Assembly (NCBI GenBank): GCA_026984735.1
Contig: JALSRN010000081.1
Span: 1 to 64,000, forward strand
Origin: Sedimenticola sp.
Lineage (GTDB): Bacteria; Pseudomonadota; Gammaproteobacteria; Chromatiales; Chromatiaceae
Length of the DNA stretch: 64,000 nucleotides
Reading direction: 5' to 3'
In this document: positions 30,782-40,287 of the stretch, in pieces
How positions within the stretch are numbered: position 1 is the stretch's first letter
Layout of the letters: every line of letters starts with the position of its first letter
The notes under the pieces: generated by a model
What the model saw: the letters and a program-made list of their open reading frames with translations, nothing else
Databases searched by the model: none
Told to the model about the DNA's origin: nothing
Position numbers and translations under genes: made by a program

Positions 30782-31558
30782 CTACAGGGCCGCCGAACCC
30801 TTGCCGCCGGCGAGCCGCTGCAGCGCCACCGCGGCCGCCGTCATGCCGAAGGTGGCGGTCACCGGCGCGCAGGAGCCGTATCCGCCGCAGTTGAGTCGTC
30901 CCGACGCCCCGCCTTCGCACGACTCGCCGGGCAGGGAGTGGCGCACCGGCGGCTCGTCGGACCAGACCGCCGGCACGCCGAAGCGGCGCTTGGGGTTGCG
31001 GCTGAAGCCATACTCTTGGCGCAACAGGCGGCGGGTGCGCGCCAGCAGGGGATCCTGCTCGGTGCGGCTGAGGTCGCTCACGCGGACGCGCGTGGGGTCG
31101 CTCTTACCCCCCGCGCCACCCACGGTGACCAGAGGAAGGCGACGGCGCCGGCAGCAACGAGCCAGGGCCGCTTTCACGCGAAAGTCGTCGATGCAGTCGA
31201 TCAGCTGGTGGAACTCCCCGTGGATCAACGCTTCCAAGTTGTCGAGCGAGAGAAAGTCCTCCACCAGGGTGACCTTGGCATGGGGGTTGATCTGGCCGAC
31301 GCGCTCGGCCATCACCTCGATCTTGGAGCGGCCGAGGGTGGCGTCCAGAGCGGGCAGCTGGCGGTTGATGTTGGACTCCACCAGATGATCCAGATCGATG
31401 AGAGTGAGGCGCCCCACCCCGCTGCGAGCCAGCGCCTCCACCGCCCAAGATCCCACGCCGCCCACGCCAACCACGCAGACATGCGATCGCTGGAAACGGC
31501 TCAGCGCCTCGGGCCCATGCAGGCGGCCGATGCCGCCGAAACGTCTTTCCAGATCCAC
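30782..31558 (-). CDS. tcdA: tRNA threonylcarbamoyladenosine dehydratase (ThiF/CsdL family)
   Basis: [44 protein letters not shown], 258 aa. Confidence 0.92.
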   Translation of the reverse strand: MDLERRFGGIGRLHGPEALSRFQRSHVCVVGVGGVGSWAVEALARSGVGRLTLIDLDHLVESNINRQLPALDATLGRSKIEVMAERVGQINPHAKVTLVEDFLSLDNLEALIHGEFHQLIDCIDDFRVKAALARCCRRRRLPLVTVGGAGGKSDPTRVRVSDLSRTEQDPLLARTRRLLRQEYGFSRNPKRRFGVPAVWSDEPPVRHSLPGESCEGGASGRLNCGGYGSCAPVTATFGMTAAAVALQRLAGGKGSAAL

Positions 31559-31616
31559 TGCGGTTCTCGTGAAAAAAGTGTTATATTAGCTTGTTTTTCA
31601 GACGGATTGTCACGCC

Positions 31617-32651
31617 ATGGAAACTATACGCCTGACGGAATACAGCCACGGCTCGGGTTGCGGCTGCAAGATCGCTCCGCGCCTTCTCGACGAGATCCTC
31701 CAGGGAAGCGTCGGCATGCCCGCCGATCCCCGCCTGCTGGTGGGCAACGCCAGCCGCGACGACGCCGCCGTCTACGATCTGGGCGACGGCCGTTCGGTGA
31801 TCTCCACCACCGATTTCTTCATGCCCATCGTGGACGACCCTTTCGAATTCGGCCGCATCGCCGCCACCAACGCCATCAGCGACATCTACGCCATGGGCGG
31901 CTCGCCGCTGATGGCCATCGCCATCTTCGGCTGGCCCATCGACAAGCTGGGGCCGGAAGTGGCCCAGCGGGTGATCGACGGCGGCCGCCACACCTGCCGC
32001 GAGGCCGGCATTCCCCTGGCGGGAGGCCACTCCATCGACGCGCCCGAACCCATCTTCGGGCTGGCGGTGACCGGCACCGCGGAGAATCGCCACCTCAAGC
32101 GCAACGACCAGGCCGAGGCGGGCTGCCGCCTCTATCTCACCAAGCCGCTGGGAATCGGCATCCTCACCACGGCTCAGAAGCAGAAGAAGCTCAAGCCGGA
32201 ACATGCGCGCATCGCCCCCGACACCATGTGCCGGCTCAACCGGGTGGGACCGGAGCTGGCCCGCCTGGAAGGGGTCGCCGCCATGACCGACGTCACCGGC
32301 TTCGGCCTGCTGGGCCATCTGCTGGAGATCTGCCGGGGCAGCGACCTGGCGGCACGGATCGATTTCGAGCGGGTGCCCTTCCTTCCCCACGTGAAAGAGT
32401 ACCTCGCCCTGGGCTGCTCTCCCGGCGGTGCCCGCCGCAACTTCGCCAGCTACGGCGACCAGGTGGCGCCCCTGGACGAGGAGCGGCGCGCCCTCTTGTG
32501 CGACCCCCAGACCTCCGGCGGCCTGCTGGTGGCTGTGCGGCCCGCGGAAGAAGAGCGGTTCCACGCCGTGCTCCACGCCTCCGGACTGGAACTGGAGCCC
32601 ATCGGCGAGCTGAGGCCGTGGCATGGAGGGCCTCGCATCGAGGTGCGCTGA
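31617..32651 (+). CDS. selD: Selenide, water dikinase (Cys form)
   Basis: [21 protein letters not shown] start, 344 aa. Confidence 0.96.
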   Translation: METIRLTEYSHGSGCGCKIAPRLLDEILQGSVGMPADPRLLVGNASRDDAAVYDLGDGRSVISTTDFFMPIVDDPFEFGRIAATNAISDIYAMGGSPLMAIAIFGWPIDKLGPEVAQRVIDGGRHTCREAGIPLAGGHSIDAPEPIFGLAVTGTAENRHLKRNDQAEAGCRLYLTKPLGIGILTTAQKQKKLKPEHARIAPDTMCRLNRVGPELARLEGVAAMTDVTGFGLLGHLLEICRGSDLAARIDFERVPFLPHVKEYLALGCSPGGARRNFASYGDQVAPLDEERRALLCDPQTSGGLLVAVRPAEEERFHAVLHASGLELEPIGELRPWHGGPRIEVR

Positions 32652-33751
32652 TGGAGCTGCCCGAGATCAACGACTACCCCCGCCTCTTCCTCGAGGAGCG
32701 CCCCCTGCTGGACGTGCGCGCTCCGGTGGAGTTCACCGCCGGCGCCTTTCCCGGGGCGGTCAACCTGCCTCTGCTCACCGACGAGGAGCGCCATCTCATC
32801 GGCATCCGCTACAAGGAGGCGGGACAGGAAGCGGCGGTGGAGTTGGGACGGGAGCTGGTGGACGGCCTGCCGCGGCGGGAGCGGACCGAACGCTGGGCGG
32901 AATTCGTCCGCGCCCATCCCGAAGGCGCGCTCTACTGCTTTCGCGGCGGCATGCGTTCCAAGATCGTCCAGGAGTGGATCTTCGAGGCCACCGGCATCGC
33001 CTATCCGCGCGTCAAAGGGGGCTACAAGGCATTGCGCAACTTTTTGCTGCAAGAGTTCGAGAGGTCGATGCAGCAGCTCGAAACAGTGGTGGTCGGCGGC
33101 CGCACCGGCGTGGGAAAGACGATTCTGATCCAACGTCTGGACGACAGCATCGACCTGGAGGGGCTGGCCTGGCACCGCGGCTCCGCCTTCGGCCGTCACG
33201 CCACCCCCCAACCCACCCAGATCGATTTCGAGAACCGGCTCGCCGTGGCGCTGATGAAACATCGGAGCCGCAAACCGCACCGAGCGGCGGTTTTCGAAGA
33301 CGAGAGCAAAGCGGTCGGCTCCCGTCACCTCCCCCCGCCGGTGTACGAAAAGATGTCACGCAGTCCGCTGGTGATCCTTGAAGCCTCCCTGGAGGAGCGG
33401 ATCGCCAACTCCATCGACGAGTATGTGACCCGGTCGCTGCAGGAGTATCAGCAGCTCCATGGAGAGGAAGCGGGCTTCGAACGTTGGGCGGAATACGCCG
33501 TGGAGAGCCTCGGACGCATCGCCCGCAGGCTGGGGGGCGAGCGCCACCGGGAGATGGAGCGGGAGCTGACCGGCGCCATCGAAAAGATGCGCCGCGGCCA
33601 GCCACACGACGTGCATGCAGGATGGATCGCCCGCCTTCTCACCGAATACTACGATCCCATGTATGACTATCAGCTTCGCAACAAGCGCTCGCGCATCGTC
33701 CATGCCGGCGACATGAAATCGGTCATGCAATATCTCTCCCGATCACGCTGA
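32651..33751 (+). CDS. mnmH: tRNA 2-selenouridine synthase
   Basis: ATG 32651 overlapping selD stop (TGATG); rhodanese CFRGGMRS plus P-loop GGRTGVGKT, 366 aa. Confidence 0.95.
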   Translation: MELPEINDYPRLFLEERPLLDVRAPVEFTAGAFPGAVNLPLLTDEERHLIGIRYKEAGQEAAVELGRELVDGLPRRERTERWAEFVRAHPEGALYCFRGGMRSKIVQEWIFEATGIAYPRVKGGYKALRNFLLQEFERSMQQLETVVVGGRTGVGKTILIQRLDDSIDLEGLAWHRGSAFGRHATPQPTQIDFENRLAVALMKHRSRKPHRAAVFEDESKAVGSRHLPPPVYEKMSRSPLVILEASLEERIANSIDEYVTRSLQEYQQLHGEEAGFERWAEYAVESLGRIARRLGGERHREMERELTGAIEKMRRGQPHDVHAGWIARLLTEYYDPMYDYQLRNKRSRIVHAGDMKSVMQYLSRSR

Positions 33752-33902
33752 AGCGGCTGCATTTTCTGAAATGGCGACCTTCCCTGCGCCAACCTGGGAC
33801 GCCACCATTCCCTCAAAAACTATCATTAAAAATTTCCCGATCTGAAAAAGGACGGCGTTTGCCATCCTTTGAAATATTTCATATATTACCTGGGTCTTTT
33901 AC

Positions 33903-34028
33903 ATGGAGGTGAATGTAAGGTTCCAACTTAGGATAGAAAATCGCTCGAATAGAGATGTCATCAATGTCGTCTCAGGTTGGTTTGACGCGATGTTTCCAAA
34001 TAATATATTCCATGACAGAGGACAATAA
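33903..34028 (+). CDS. Candidate 41-aa small ORF coupled to the downstream gene
   Basis: ATG 33903 to TAA 34026-34028, whose last base is the A of the next ATG (TAATG): MEVNVRFQLRIENRSNRDVINVVSGWFDAMFPNNIFHDRGQ. Confidence 0.35.
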   Translation: MEVNVRFQLRIENRSNRDVINVVSGWFDAMFPNNIFHDRGQ

Positions 34029-34456
34029 TGGCCAAGAAAAAGACCGCATCCATCGAAGAACTTTCCTCCGCCGAATTGTATGAACTGGCCAAGCGCCGAG
34101 AAGAAGAGGAACGCCGTCAGGAGGAAGAGGCGAAAAAGGAGCTGATCAAGGAGCTGCGCGCCAAGCGCCGCGCCCTGGTCAGGCGGCACAAAAAGGAACT
34201 GGCCGAGGTCGACGCCGAAATCGCCCGTCTCACCGGCAAGAGCACCCCTCGAAAGAAATCGGGCGGCAAAAGCAATGTCACCGATGCCATCGTCGGCATC
34301 ATCGAAAAGGCGGGACGCATCACCACTAGCGAGCTGAAGGCCGCCCTGGCGGAAAACGGCATCCAAGTGGCCAATCTGCCACAGACTCTGGCTTATCTGA
34401 AACGGCGGGGTCGCATCACCTCCCCCGAACGGGCGATCTACGAGGTCGCCAAGTGA
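34028..34456 (+). CDS. Small basic protein: N-terminal charged coiled coil, C-terminal winged-helix-like domain
   Basis: 142 aa; EEEERRQEEEAKKELIKELRAKRR then DAIVGIIEKAGRITTSELKAALAENGIQVANLPQTLAYLKRRGRI. Confidence 0.6.
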   Translation: MAKKKTASIEELSSAELYELAKRREEEERRQEEEAKKELIKELRAKRRALVRRHKKELAEVDAEIARLTGKSTPRKKSGGKSNVTDAIVGIIEKAGRITTSELKAALAENGIQVANLPQTLAYLKRRGRITSPERAIYEVAK

Positions 34457-34465
34457 CGTCAAAAC

Positions 34466-34501
34466 GAAAAACCCCCGAGGGCTTTTCCTCGGGGGTTTTT
34501 T
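34466..34501. terminator. Bidirectional rho-independent terminator
   Basis: CCCCCGAGG (34472-34480) - 6-nt loop - CCTCGGGGG (34487-34495), flanked by an A-run on the left and a T-run on the right. Confidence 0.93.
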
Positions 34502-34548
34502 CAGGCTTTGAAAACCGTGGCGCTTTTCCAAGCCTTTTTCAGAAATTT

Positions 34549-34625
34549 TGGTAGGCGCGATTGGACTCGAACCAACGACCCCCACCATGTCAAGGTGGTG
34601 CTCTAACCAGCTGAGCTACGCGCCT
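34549..34625 (-). tRNA. tRNA-Val(GAC)
   Basis: AGGCGCG acceptor pairs with CGCGCCT; anticodon loop CTTGACA; TTCGAGTCC T-loop; CCA encoded. Confidence 0.95.
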
Positions 34626-34735
34626 GTTGCGTGGTGCGAACTATACACGTCGTACCGTTGCCAAGCAAGCAAAGGCGCGGCCTGTGGAACCCGCCAGACC
34701 TCTTCTTGACAGACAGCGGGAGGAGAACGGAGAAT

Positions 34736-36055
34736 GTGCGAACATTCAAAGTCATCCCTCCACCCTTGGACGACATTCCCATAGGCGGCCTTTTCGCCGC
34801 CCTCTTCATTCTCATCGTTCTTTCGGCCTTCTTCTCCGGCTCGGAAACGGCATTGATGACTCTCAATCGTTACCGCCTGCGCCATTTGGCGGAGGAAGGC
34901 CACAAGGCGGCACGCCTGGCCGAACGGCTGCTGCAGCGCCCCGACCGCCTCATCGGCCTCATTCTGCTGGGCAACAACTTCGTCAACATCCTCGCCTCCT
35001 CGCTGGCCACGGTGCTGGCCATACGGCTGGGCGGCGAGGGAGCGATCCCCGTCGCCGCCGGCTTTCTGACCCTGGTGATCCTCATCTTCTCGGAAGTGGC
35101 TCCGAAGACGTTGGCGGCACTGCACCCGGAACGCCTGGCCTTTCCCGCCGCCTGGATCTTCGTACCCTTGTTGAAGGTCGCGCGGCCGCTGGTGGTCCTG
35201 ATCAACTTCTTCGCCAATGCACTGCTCAAGCTGTTGCGCGTCTATCCCGGGGAGGTGGGACAGGAGACCGTGAGCAAAGAGGAGCTGCGCACCATCGTCA
35301 ACGAGGCGGGAGCGCTGATCTCGCGGCGACACAAGAAGATGTTGCTTGCCATCCTCGATCTGGAAAAGGCCAAGGTGGACGACATCATGATCCCTCGCCA
35401 GGAGATCGATGGCATCGATCTCGACGAACCGTGGGAAGAGCTGCTCGAAGACCTGCGGGAGATGCCCTACACCCAGGCCTTGGTCTATCGCGGCAGCATC
35501 GACCGAGTGGTGGGTTTCATCCACGCCAGAAACTTGATGAGAACGCTCATGGAGGGCGAGCTGACGCCGGAAAAACTGGAAGGCCTCATCCAGGAGCCCT
35601 ACTACATTCCATCGGGCACTCCCCTCAACACCCAGCTATTCAATTTCCAGAAGGCCAAGCGGCGGGTGGGGCTGGTGGTGGACGAATACGGCGATGTGCT
35701 GGGGCTGGTGACCATGAGCGACCTGCTGGAACAGATCGTGGGTGAATTCACCAGCGATCCCACCGACCGCATCGCAGACGTCATCCCTCAGGAGGACGGC
35801 AGTTACCTCGTCAGCGGCAGCGCCAACCTGCGAGAACTGGTCAGAACCTTCGGCTGGAAGTTGCCCACCGACGGCCCACGCACGCTGAACGGCCTCATCC
35901 TTGAACGGCTCGAGTCCATCCCCCAGCCTGGCACCAGCCTGCTGATCAACGGCTATCCGGTGGAGGTGCTGCAGATCCAGGACAATGCCGTGAAGACGGC
36001 CCGTCTGGTTCCGCGCCGGCACCGAGCTGAGCGCGGCGGAGACGGTTCCCACTAG
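34736..36055 (+). CDS. CNNM/CorC (HlyC/CorC) family transporter with CBS domains
   Basis: DUF21-type FFSGSETALMTLNRYRLRHLAEEG, CBS-like region, C-terminal CorC-like domain; likely GTG start at 34736 after GGAGGAGA (ORF track start 34631). Confidence 0.87.
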   Translation: MRTFKVIPPPLDDIPIGGLFAALFILIVLSAFFSGSETALMTLNRYRLRHLAEEGHKAARLAERLLQRPDRLIGLILLGNNFVNILASSLATVLAIRLGGEGAIPVAAGFLTLVILIFSEVAPKTLAALHPERLAFPAAWIFVPLLKVARPLVVLINFFANALLKLLRVYPGEVGQETVSKEELRTIVNEAGALISRRHKKMLLAILDLEKAKVDDIMIPRQEIDGIDLDEPWEELLEDLREMPYTQALVYRGSIDRVVGFIHARNLMRTLMEGELTPEKLEGLIQEPYYIPSGTPLNTQLFNFQKAKRRVGLVVDEYGDVLGLVTMSDLLEQIVGEFTSDPTDRIADVIPQEDGSYLVSGSANLRELVRTFGWKLPTDGPRTLNGLILERLESIPQPGTSLLINGYPVEVLQIQDNAVKTARLVPRRHRAERGGDGSH

Positions 36056-36066
36056 GAACGGCTCGC

Positions 36067-37188
36067 TCAGCCGCGGCTCACCCAAGCACCTTGGAAGCGT
36101 TTTTCGCGGCCCAATTGGTTGCGGAAACGAATCGCCTCACCTTTGCTGTGGAACCCGGCAACGAAGAGCCGGTACACCGTCTTCCCCTTCACCTTGGCGG
36201 CCTTGATCTGCAACTGCTGGAACCGCTCCTCCAGCCCGGCGCGAGCCTTTTCCACCTGCTGACGGCTGCTGGAGGAGAGAAGCACCACGCCCCACTCCGC
36301 TTTCACTCTCCCCGCAGGGGAACGCTTCTCGTTGCTCGTGGAGATTTTTTGTACCGACTTTTTCGCTGCCACTCCCACAGACATGCCTTTCTGCGTGGCG
36401 GTAGCCTCCCCTGATTTTTCGGTAGCTTTGAAAAGCGGTTGCAAAGGAACGAAAAAGGACAACGCCATGGCGTCGAGATCGTCGAGACGAGCCTTGGCTT
36501 CCTTATCCCGCGCCGCCAACGCAGCGGTCAGCTCGTCTTTCGATACCCAACGGCCCCGATCCGTCGCTTTTTCGATCTCCGTCAGACGTTCCTGCAAGCT
36601 GCTCTGAATACGCTGCAACTGAACAGCGGAGCTCTCCATCTGTTCAAGGCGGACCTGCAACCGCCGCTCTGATTCCATCTGACCGTAATAAAGCAGCCCG
36701 AGAACGGCCACGGCCCCCAACAACACCAAATTGAGAAGAGGCTGAATTCCTGGGCCTTTCCCTCTTGTGAACGACTCCGGCTCCACCGAGGCGTCTTCAG
36801 AAAGAAGCGTTCCCGTTTTTTTTGCGCTCTCGACCGCCGGCTCCGGTTCTTTCCCCGCAACGGCAGCGGGGACTGCGGAAGAGAGTTCCAGAACGTCCTC
36901 TTCCAGTTCCCCGCTCTGCAGATCGGCAGGACCTTCGTCACGGATCCGGCCGATCACTCTGCTGAGGTTGCGGTCCCGATTCCCGCCCTTTTCGGCACCA
37001 GCCGGTGACGGCGCGAAGGCATCGGAGATCCCGTCGAGACCTGTGGGCGGAAGATTCTCCAGCACTGTGGCGAAATCCGTCGTCCCTTCCGCCTCGGGAG
37101 AAGCTTCACGCGCCTCCAGACGAGAAACGAAATCGGCACTGAGCTGGCCGGCGCCGCGCTCTTCCATCGGTTGCTCTGTTTTGGCCAT
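36067..37188 (-). CDS. SPOR-domain protein with single TM segment
   Basis: 373 aa; TM LLNLVLLGAVAVLGLLYYG, coiled coil, C-terminal SPOR-like GVVLLSSSSRQQVEKARAGLEERFQQLQIK...VAGFHSKGEAIRFRNQLG. Confidence 0.75.
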   Translation of the reverse strand: MAKTEQPMEERGAGQLSADFVSRLEAREASPEAEGTTDFATVLENLPPTGLDGISDAFAPSPAGAEKGGNRDRNLSRVIGRIRDEGPADLQSGELEEDVLELSSAVPAAVAGKEPEPAVESAKKTGTLLSEDASVEPESFTRGKGPGIQPLLNLVLLGAVAVLGLLYYGQMESERRLQVRLEQMESSAVQLQRIQSSLQERLTEIEKATDRGRWVSKDELTAALAARDKEAKARLDDLDAMALSFFVPLQPLFKATEKSGEATATQKGMSVGVAAKKSVQKISTSNEKRSPAGRVKAEWGVVLLSSSSRQQVEKARAGLEERFQQLQIKAAKVKGKTVYRLFVAGFHSKGEAIRFRNQLGREKRFQGAWVSRG

Positions 37189-37206
37189 CGAACGTTCTCC
37201 CTCGAT

Positions 37207-37407
37207 TCAGGCGTAAAGGTCGAGATGACCGTCCTCGTCCGACTCCTTGGAAACATCCTTCTCGGCAGGGTTATGCCGGCGACTACCGGGCCCCTCCTTT
37301 CCAGACTCGTCCGCGGGCCGAGACTTCCTGGCAGCGGCAGCCCGGAACTCGTTCAGCGGCGCCACCGGCCACACCGGCAGCAGCTTCTCCACCCGATTTT
37401 CCGGCAC
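37207..37407 (-). CDS. Small conserved-looking gene next to fliA, acidic GHLDLYA tail
   Basis: 66 aa MPENRVEKLLPVWPV...SDEDGHLDLYA filling the gap between fliA and the SPOR gene. Confidence 0.55.
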   Translation of the reverse strand: MPENRVEKLLPVWPVAPLNEFRAAAARKSRPADESGKEGPGSRRHNPAEKDVSKESDEDGHLDLYA

Positions 37408-37419
37408 TTTTCCTCGCTC

Positions 37420-38154
37420 CTATTCGTCGTCGCTGATCCAGTCGTGCATCCTGGCTCGCAGGCGATTGAGCGCCTGGCCGTGGATCTGGCATACCCGGGC
37501 CTCGCTCACACCGAGGATTTCGCCGATCTCTCGCAGATTGAACTCGTCGTCATAATAGAGCGACATCACCAGTTTCTCGCGTTCCGGCAAGGAGGCGATG
37601 GCCTCCGCCAGCCCCTCCTTGAAGCGAAGGTCGTGCAACTCCGACAGCGGCCCCCGGCCCACGCCATCCGGATCGGAATCCGGATTCCAGGCGTCGCCAT
37701 TGAGCTCATCATAACTGAGCACGTGGCACCCCGCCGTGTCCCGAAGAATGCGGTTGTACTCTTCGAGATTCAATCCCAGCTCTTCGGCCACCTCGCTGGG
37801 CCGCGCTTCCCTTCCCTCGCGGTTCTCCACCATCTGCACCGCTTCGGCGAGTTGCCTCGCCTTGCGATAGACCGAACGCGGCGTCCAGTCTCCCCGGCGC
37901 ACCTCGTCGATCATGGCGCCCTGGACCCGGATACGGGCGTAGGTCTCGAAACTGGCCCCCTTGCTTCCGTCGTAATTGTTGATCGCCTCGAGCAAACCCA
38001 CCATGCCCGCCTGCACGAGGTCGTCCAGTTGCACGCTTGAGGGCATACGCCCCATGAGATGGTAGGCGATGCGACGCACCAAGGGCAGATGACGCTCCAC
38101 CATCTGCTCATAGTCGAGCTTTTCCGCTTCTGCATACCGGGCGGCCATGTTCAT
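37420..38154 (-). CDS. fliA: RNA polymerase sigma-28 factor FliA
   Basis: 244 aa; VQLDDLVQAGMVGLLEAINNYD, LREIGEILGVSEARVCQIHGQALNRLR. Confidence 0.96.
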   Translation of the reverse strand: MNMAARYAEAEKLDYEQMVERHLPLVRRIAYHLMGRMPSSVQLDDLVQAGMVGLLEAINNYDGSKGASFETYARIRVQGAMIDEVRRGDWTPRSVYRKARQLAEAVQMVENREGREARPSEVAEELGLNLEEYNRILRDTAGCHVLSYDELNGDAWNPDSDPDGVGRGPLSELHDLRFKEGLAEAIASLPEREKLVMSLYYDDEFNLREIGEILGVSEARVCQIHGQALNRLRARMHDWISDDE

Positions 38155-39038
38155 GGCGTCTCCTCCAAGTATTCACGTTCCGCGTCGATGAGGCGTTCGA
38201 CGAAGAACTCCAGTTGTCCACCCGCTTGGCGAGGAAGCGGCCATTCATCCACGCTGCGCGCCACCTTCTTCAGCGCCTGCGCCGAAGGACTGCTGGGATA
38301 GGCCGATACCACCGCCTGTTGTTTCTGCACCGCCTGGCGCAGCCGCTCGTCGTGAGGAATGGCTCCCAGATAAGCAGGGGTTACGTCGAGAAAGCGCTCG
38401 GTGGCGCGGGCGAGCTTCCGATAGAGCTCGTGTCCCTCGCGAACCGAATGGGCCATATTGGCCAGCACATGGAATCGTTCCATGCCGTATTCACGGTTCA
38501 TCACTTTCATGAAGGCGTAGGCGTCGGTAATGGAGGCCGGTTCGTCGCACACCACCACAATCACTTCCTGGGAGGCACGACAAAAGCTGACCACACTGTC
38601 CGAGATGCCGGCCGCGGTATCGACGATGAGCACGTCAAGGTCGTAGCTCAGTTCGCTGAAGGCACGGATCACGCCGGCATGCTCCGCCGGCGAAAGCGAG
38701 GCCATGCGCCCGATCCCCGAAGAGGCGGGGATGATGCGCAGGTCGCCCGGTCCTTCCACGATGATCTCCTCCAGGCTGCGTTCCCCCTCGATGAGGTGGG
38801 AAAGATCGTATTCCGGGCTCAATCCCAGCAGAACGTCCACGTTGGCCAGCCCGAAATCGGCATCCAGCAGCATCACCTTTCGGCCCAGCTCGTCCAGGGC
38901 CACCGCCAGATTGACCGAAACGTTGGTCTTGCCGACCCCGCCCTTGCCGCCGCTCACCGCGATCACCTTGACCGGTTTCGGCGCTCCCATGCGTCGCAGC
39001 CCCGTCGCCTGATCCACCTTTGCTTCATGCATGAGCAT
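38151..39038 (-). CDS. flhG: FlhG (FleN/YlxH) MinD-like ATPase
   Basis: VIAVSGGKGGVGKTNVSVNLAVAL deviant Walker A; between flhF and fliA; start ATG 39038 or 39032. Confidence 0.95.
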   Translation of the reverse strand: MLMHEAKVDQATGLRRMGAPKPVKVIAVSGGKGGVGKTNVSVNLAVALDELGRKVMLLDADFGLANVDVLLGLSPEYDLSHLIEGERSLEEIIVEGPGDLRIIPASSGIGRMASLSPAEHAGVIRAFSELSYDLDVLIVDTAAGISDSVVSFCRASQEVIVVVCDEPASITDAYAFMKVMNREYGMERFHVLANMAHSVREGHELYRKLARATERFLDVTPAYLGAIPHDERLRQAVQKQQAVVSAYPSSPSAQALKKVARSVDEWPLPRQAGGQLEFFVERLIDAEREYLEETP

Positions 39039-40272
39039 TTGCCAACAAACCTCCGAAATTGAATGCCAGCGCCTCCTCTTCGGGCGCCTCCTCCATCCGC
39101 TGCATGAGGGTGACGGCGTGCTGAACCAGCTTCTCCGCCCGCGCCGGATGGAGGTCGTCCGGAACCTGCTGACCGTCACCCACGAAGGCGGCGGGCAACT
39201 GATGTTCCACGAGCACCGACAGCAGTCCTCCCAAACTGCCGGCCTCGTCGAGCTTGGTGAGGATGCAGTTGTGCAGCCCGATCCTGCGGAAATTGCGGAT
39301 CACCTCGCGCTGTAGCGCCGTCTGCCCGGTGGCGGAGAGCACCAGATAGTTGCGAATACGCTGTTCCCCCACGTTCAAGGTGGAAAGCCGTTCCATCAGA
39401 TGAAGATCGCGCTGACTCACCCCGGCCGTGTCGATGAGCACCAGCTTTCGGTCCCGGGCATGGTTGAGCACCGCTTGCAGCTCGTCGCGGTCGCCGGCGG
39501 TCTGCACCGGAATGCCGAGGATCCTGCCGTAGGTGCGCAGCTGCTCATGGGCGCCGATGCGATAGCTGTCGGTGGTCACCAGGGCGATATGCCGCCGACC
39601 GTGGCGCAGCGCGAAACGGGCCGCCAGCTTGGCGACGGTGGTGGTCTTCCCGACGCCCGTGGGTCCCACCAGGGCGATCACGCCGCCGTTGGAGAGCAGA
39701 TCGTCTTCGGTGACCGGCAACATGCCCGCCAGCATCTTGAGCGCTTCCGCCCAGCCATCCCCGGCTCCCCCGCCCACCAGCGCCTGGTCGGCGATCTCCC
39801 GCGCAAGGCCAGGCGCCAAACCCAACGCCATCAATCGTTTGAGCAGGTTGGCCCGCAGCGGCTGCACCTTTCTCATCTCGCCCCAGCCAAACTGCAGCAG
39901 GGGAGAATGCAGAATCTCCTTCAGCTCCCGAATCTCGCGTTCCAACCGCTCCATGGGAGCGGCCACCGGCGGCTCCTTGTCCACCGAATACCGAGGAGCG
40001 GCGTCCGTGGGGGCTTTTCCGGCCGTTTCGGGTACCTCTTTCCGCAGAGGCTGCTCGAAGGGCGAGGCGGCAGCCTTCCGCGATGCGCCGGTGGGCTCGC
40101 CGATGCCGAGAGCCCGGTTCACCAATGCCTGGTCGTAGTCCACGGCCGCGATGATCTCCACTCCTCCGTCCACCCGACGGTTGGAGAGAATGACCGCGTC
40201 CGGTCCCTGATCCTCCCGAACCTTGCGGATCGCCTGACGCATGTCCGGTGCGAAATAACGTTTCATCTTCAT
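39025..40272 (-). CDS. flhF: Flagellar SRP-like GTPase FlhF
   Basis: 415 aa; [61 protein letters not shown]. Confidence 0.97.
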   Translation of the reverse strand: MKMKRYFAPDMRQAIRKVREDQGPDAVILSNRRVDGGVEIIAAVDYDQALVNRALGIGEPTGASRKAAASPFEQPLRKEVPETAGKAPTDAAPRYSVDKEPPVAAPMERLEREIRELKEILHSPLLQFGWGEMRKVQPLRANLLKRLMALGLAPGLAREIADQALVGGGAGDGWAEALKMLAGMLPVTEDDLLSNGGVIALVGPTGVGKTTTVAKLAARFALRHGRRHIALVTTDSYRIGAHEQLRTYGRILGIPVQTAGDRDELQAVLNHARDRKLVLIDTAGVSQRDLHLMERLSTLNVGEQRIRNYLVLSATGQTALQREVIRNFRRIGLHNCILTKLDEAGSLGGLLSVLVEHQLPAAFVGDGQQVPDDLHPARAEKLVQHAVTLMQRMEEAPEEEALAFNFGGLLANAHA

Positions 40273-40287
40273 CGGTTTGTCCCTCTC

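Noticed and set aside
31650-31680. Selenocysteine (UGA) in SelD
   Set aside because: Active-site region reads GSGCGCKI with Cys codons; no in-frame TGA
30776-32650. 991-aa extension of mnmH
   Set aside because: Antisense to tcdA and out of frame with selD; mnmH starts at 32651
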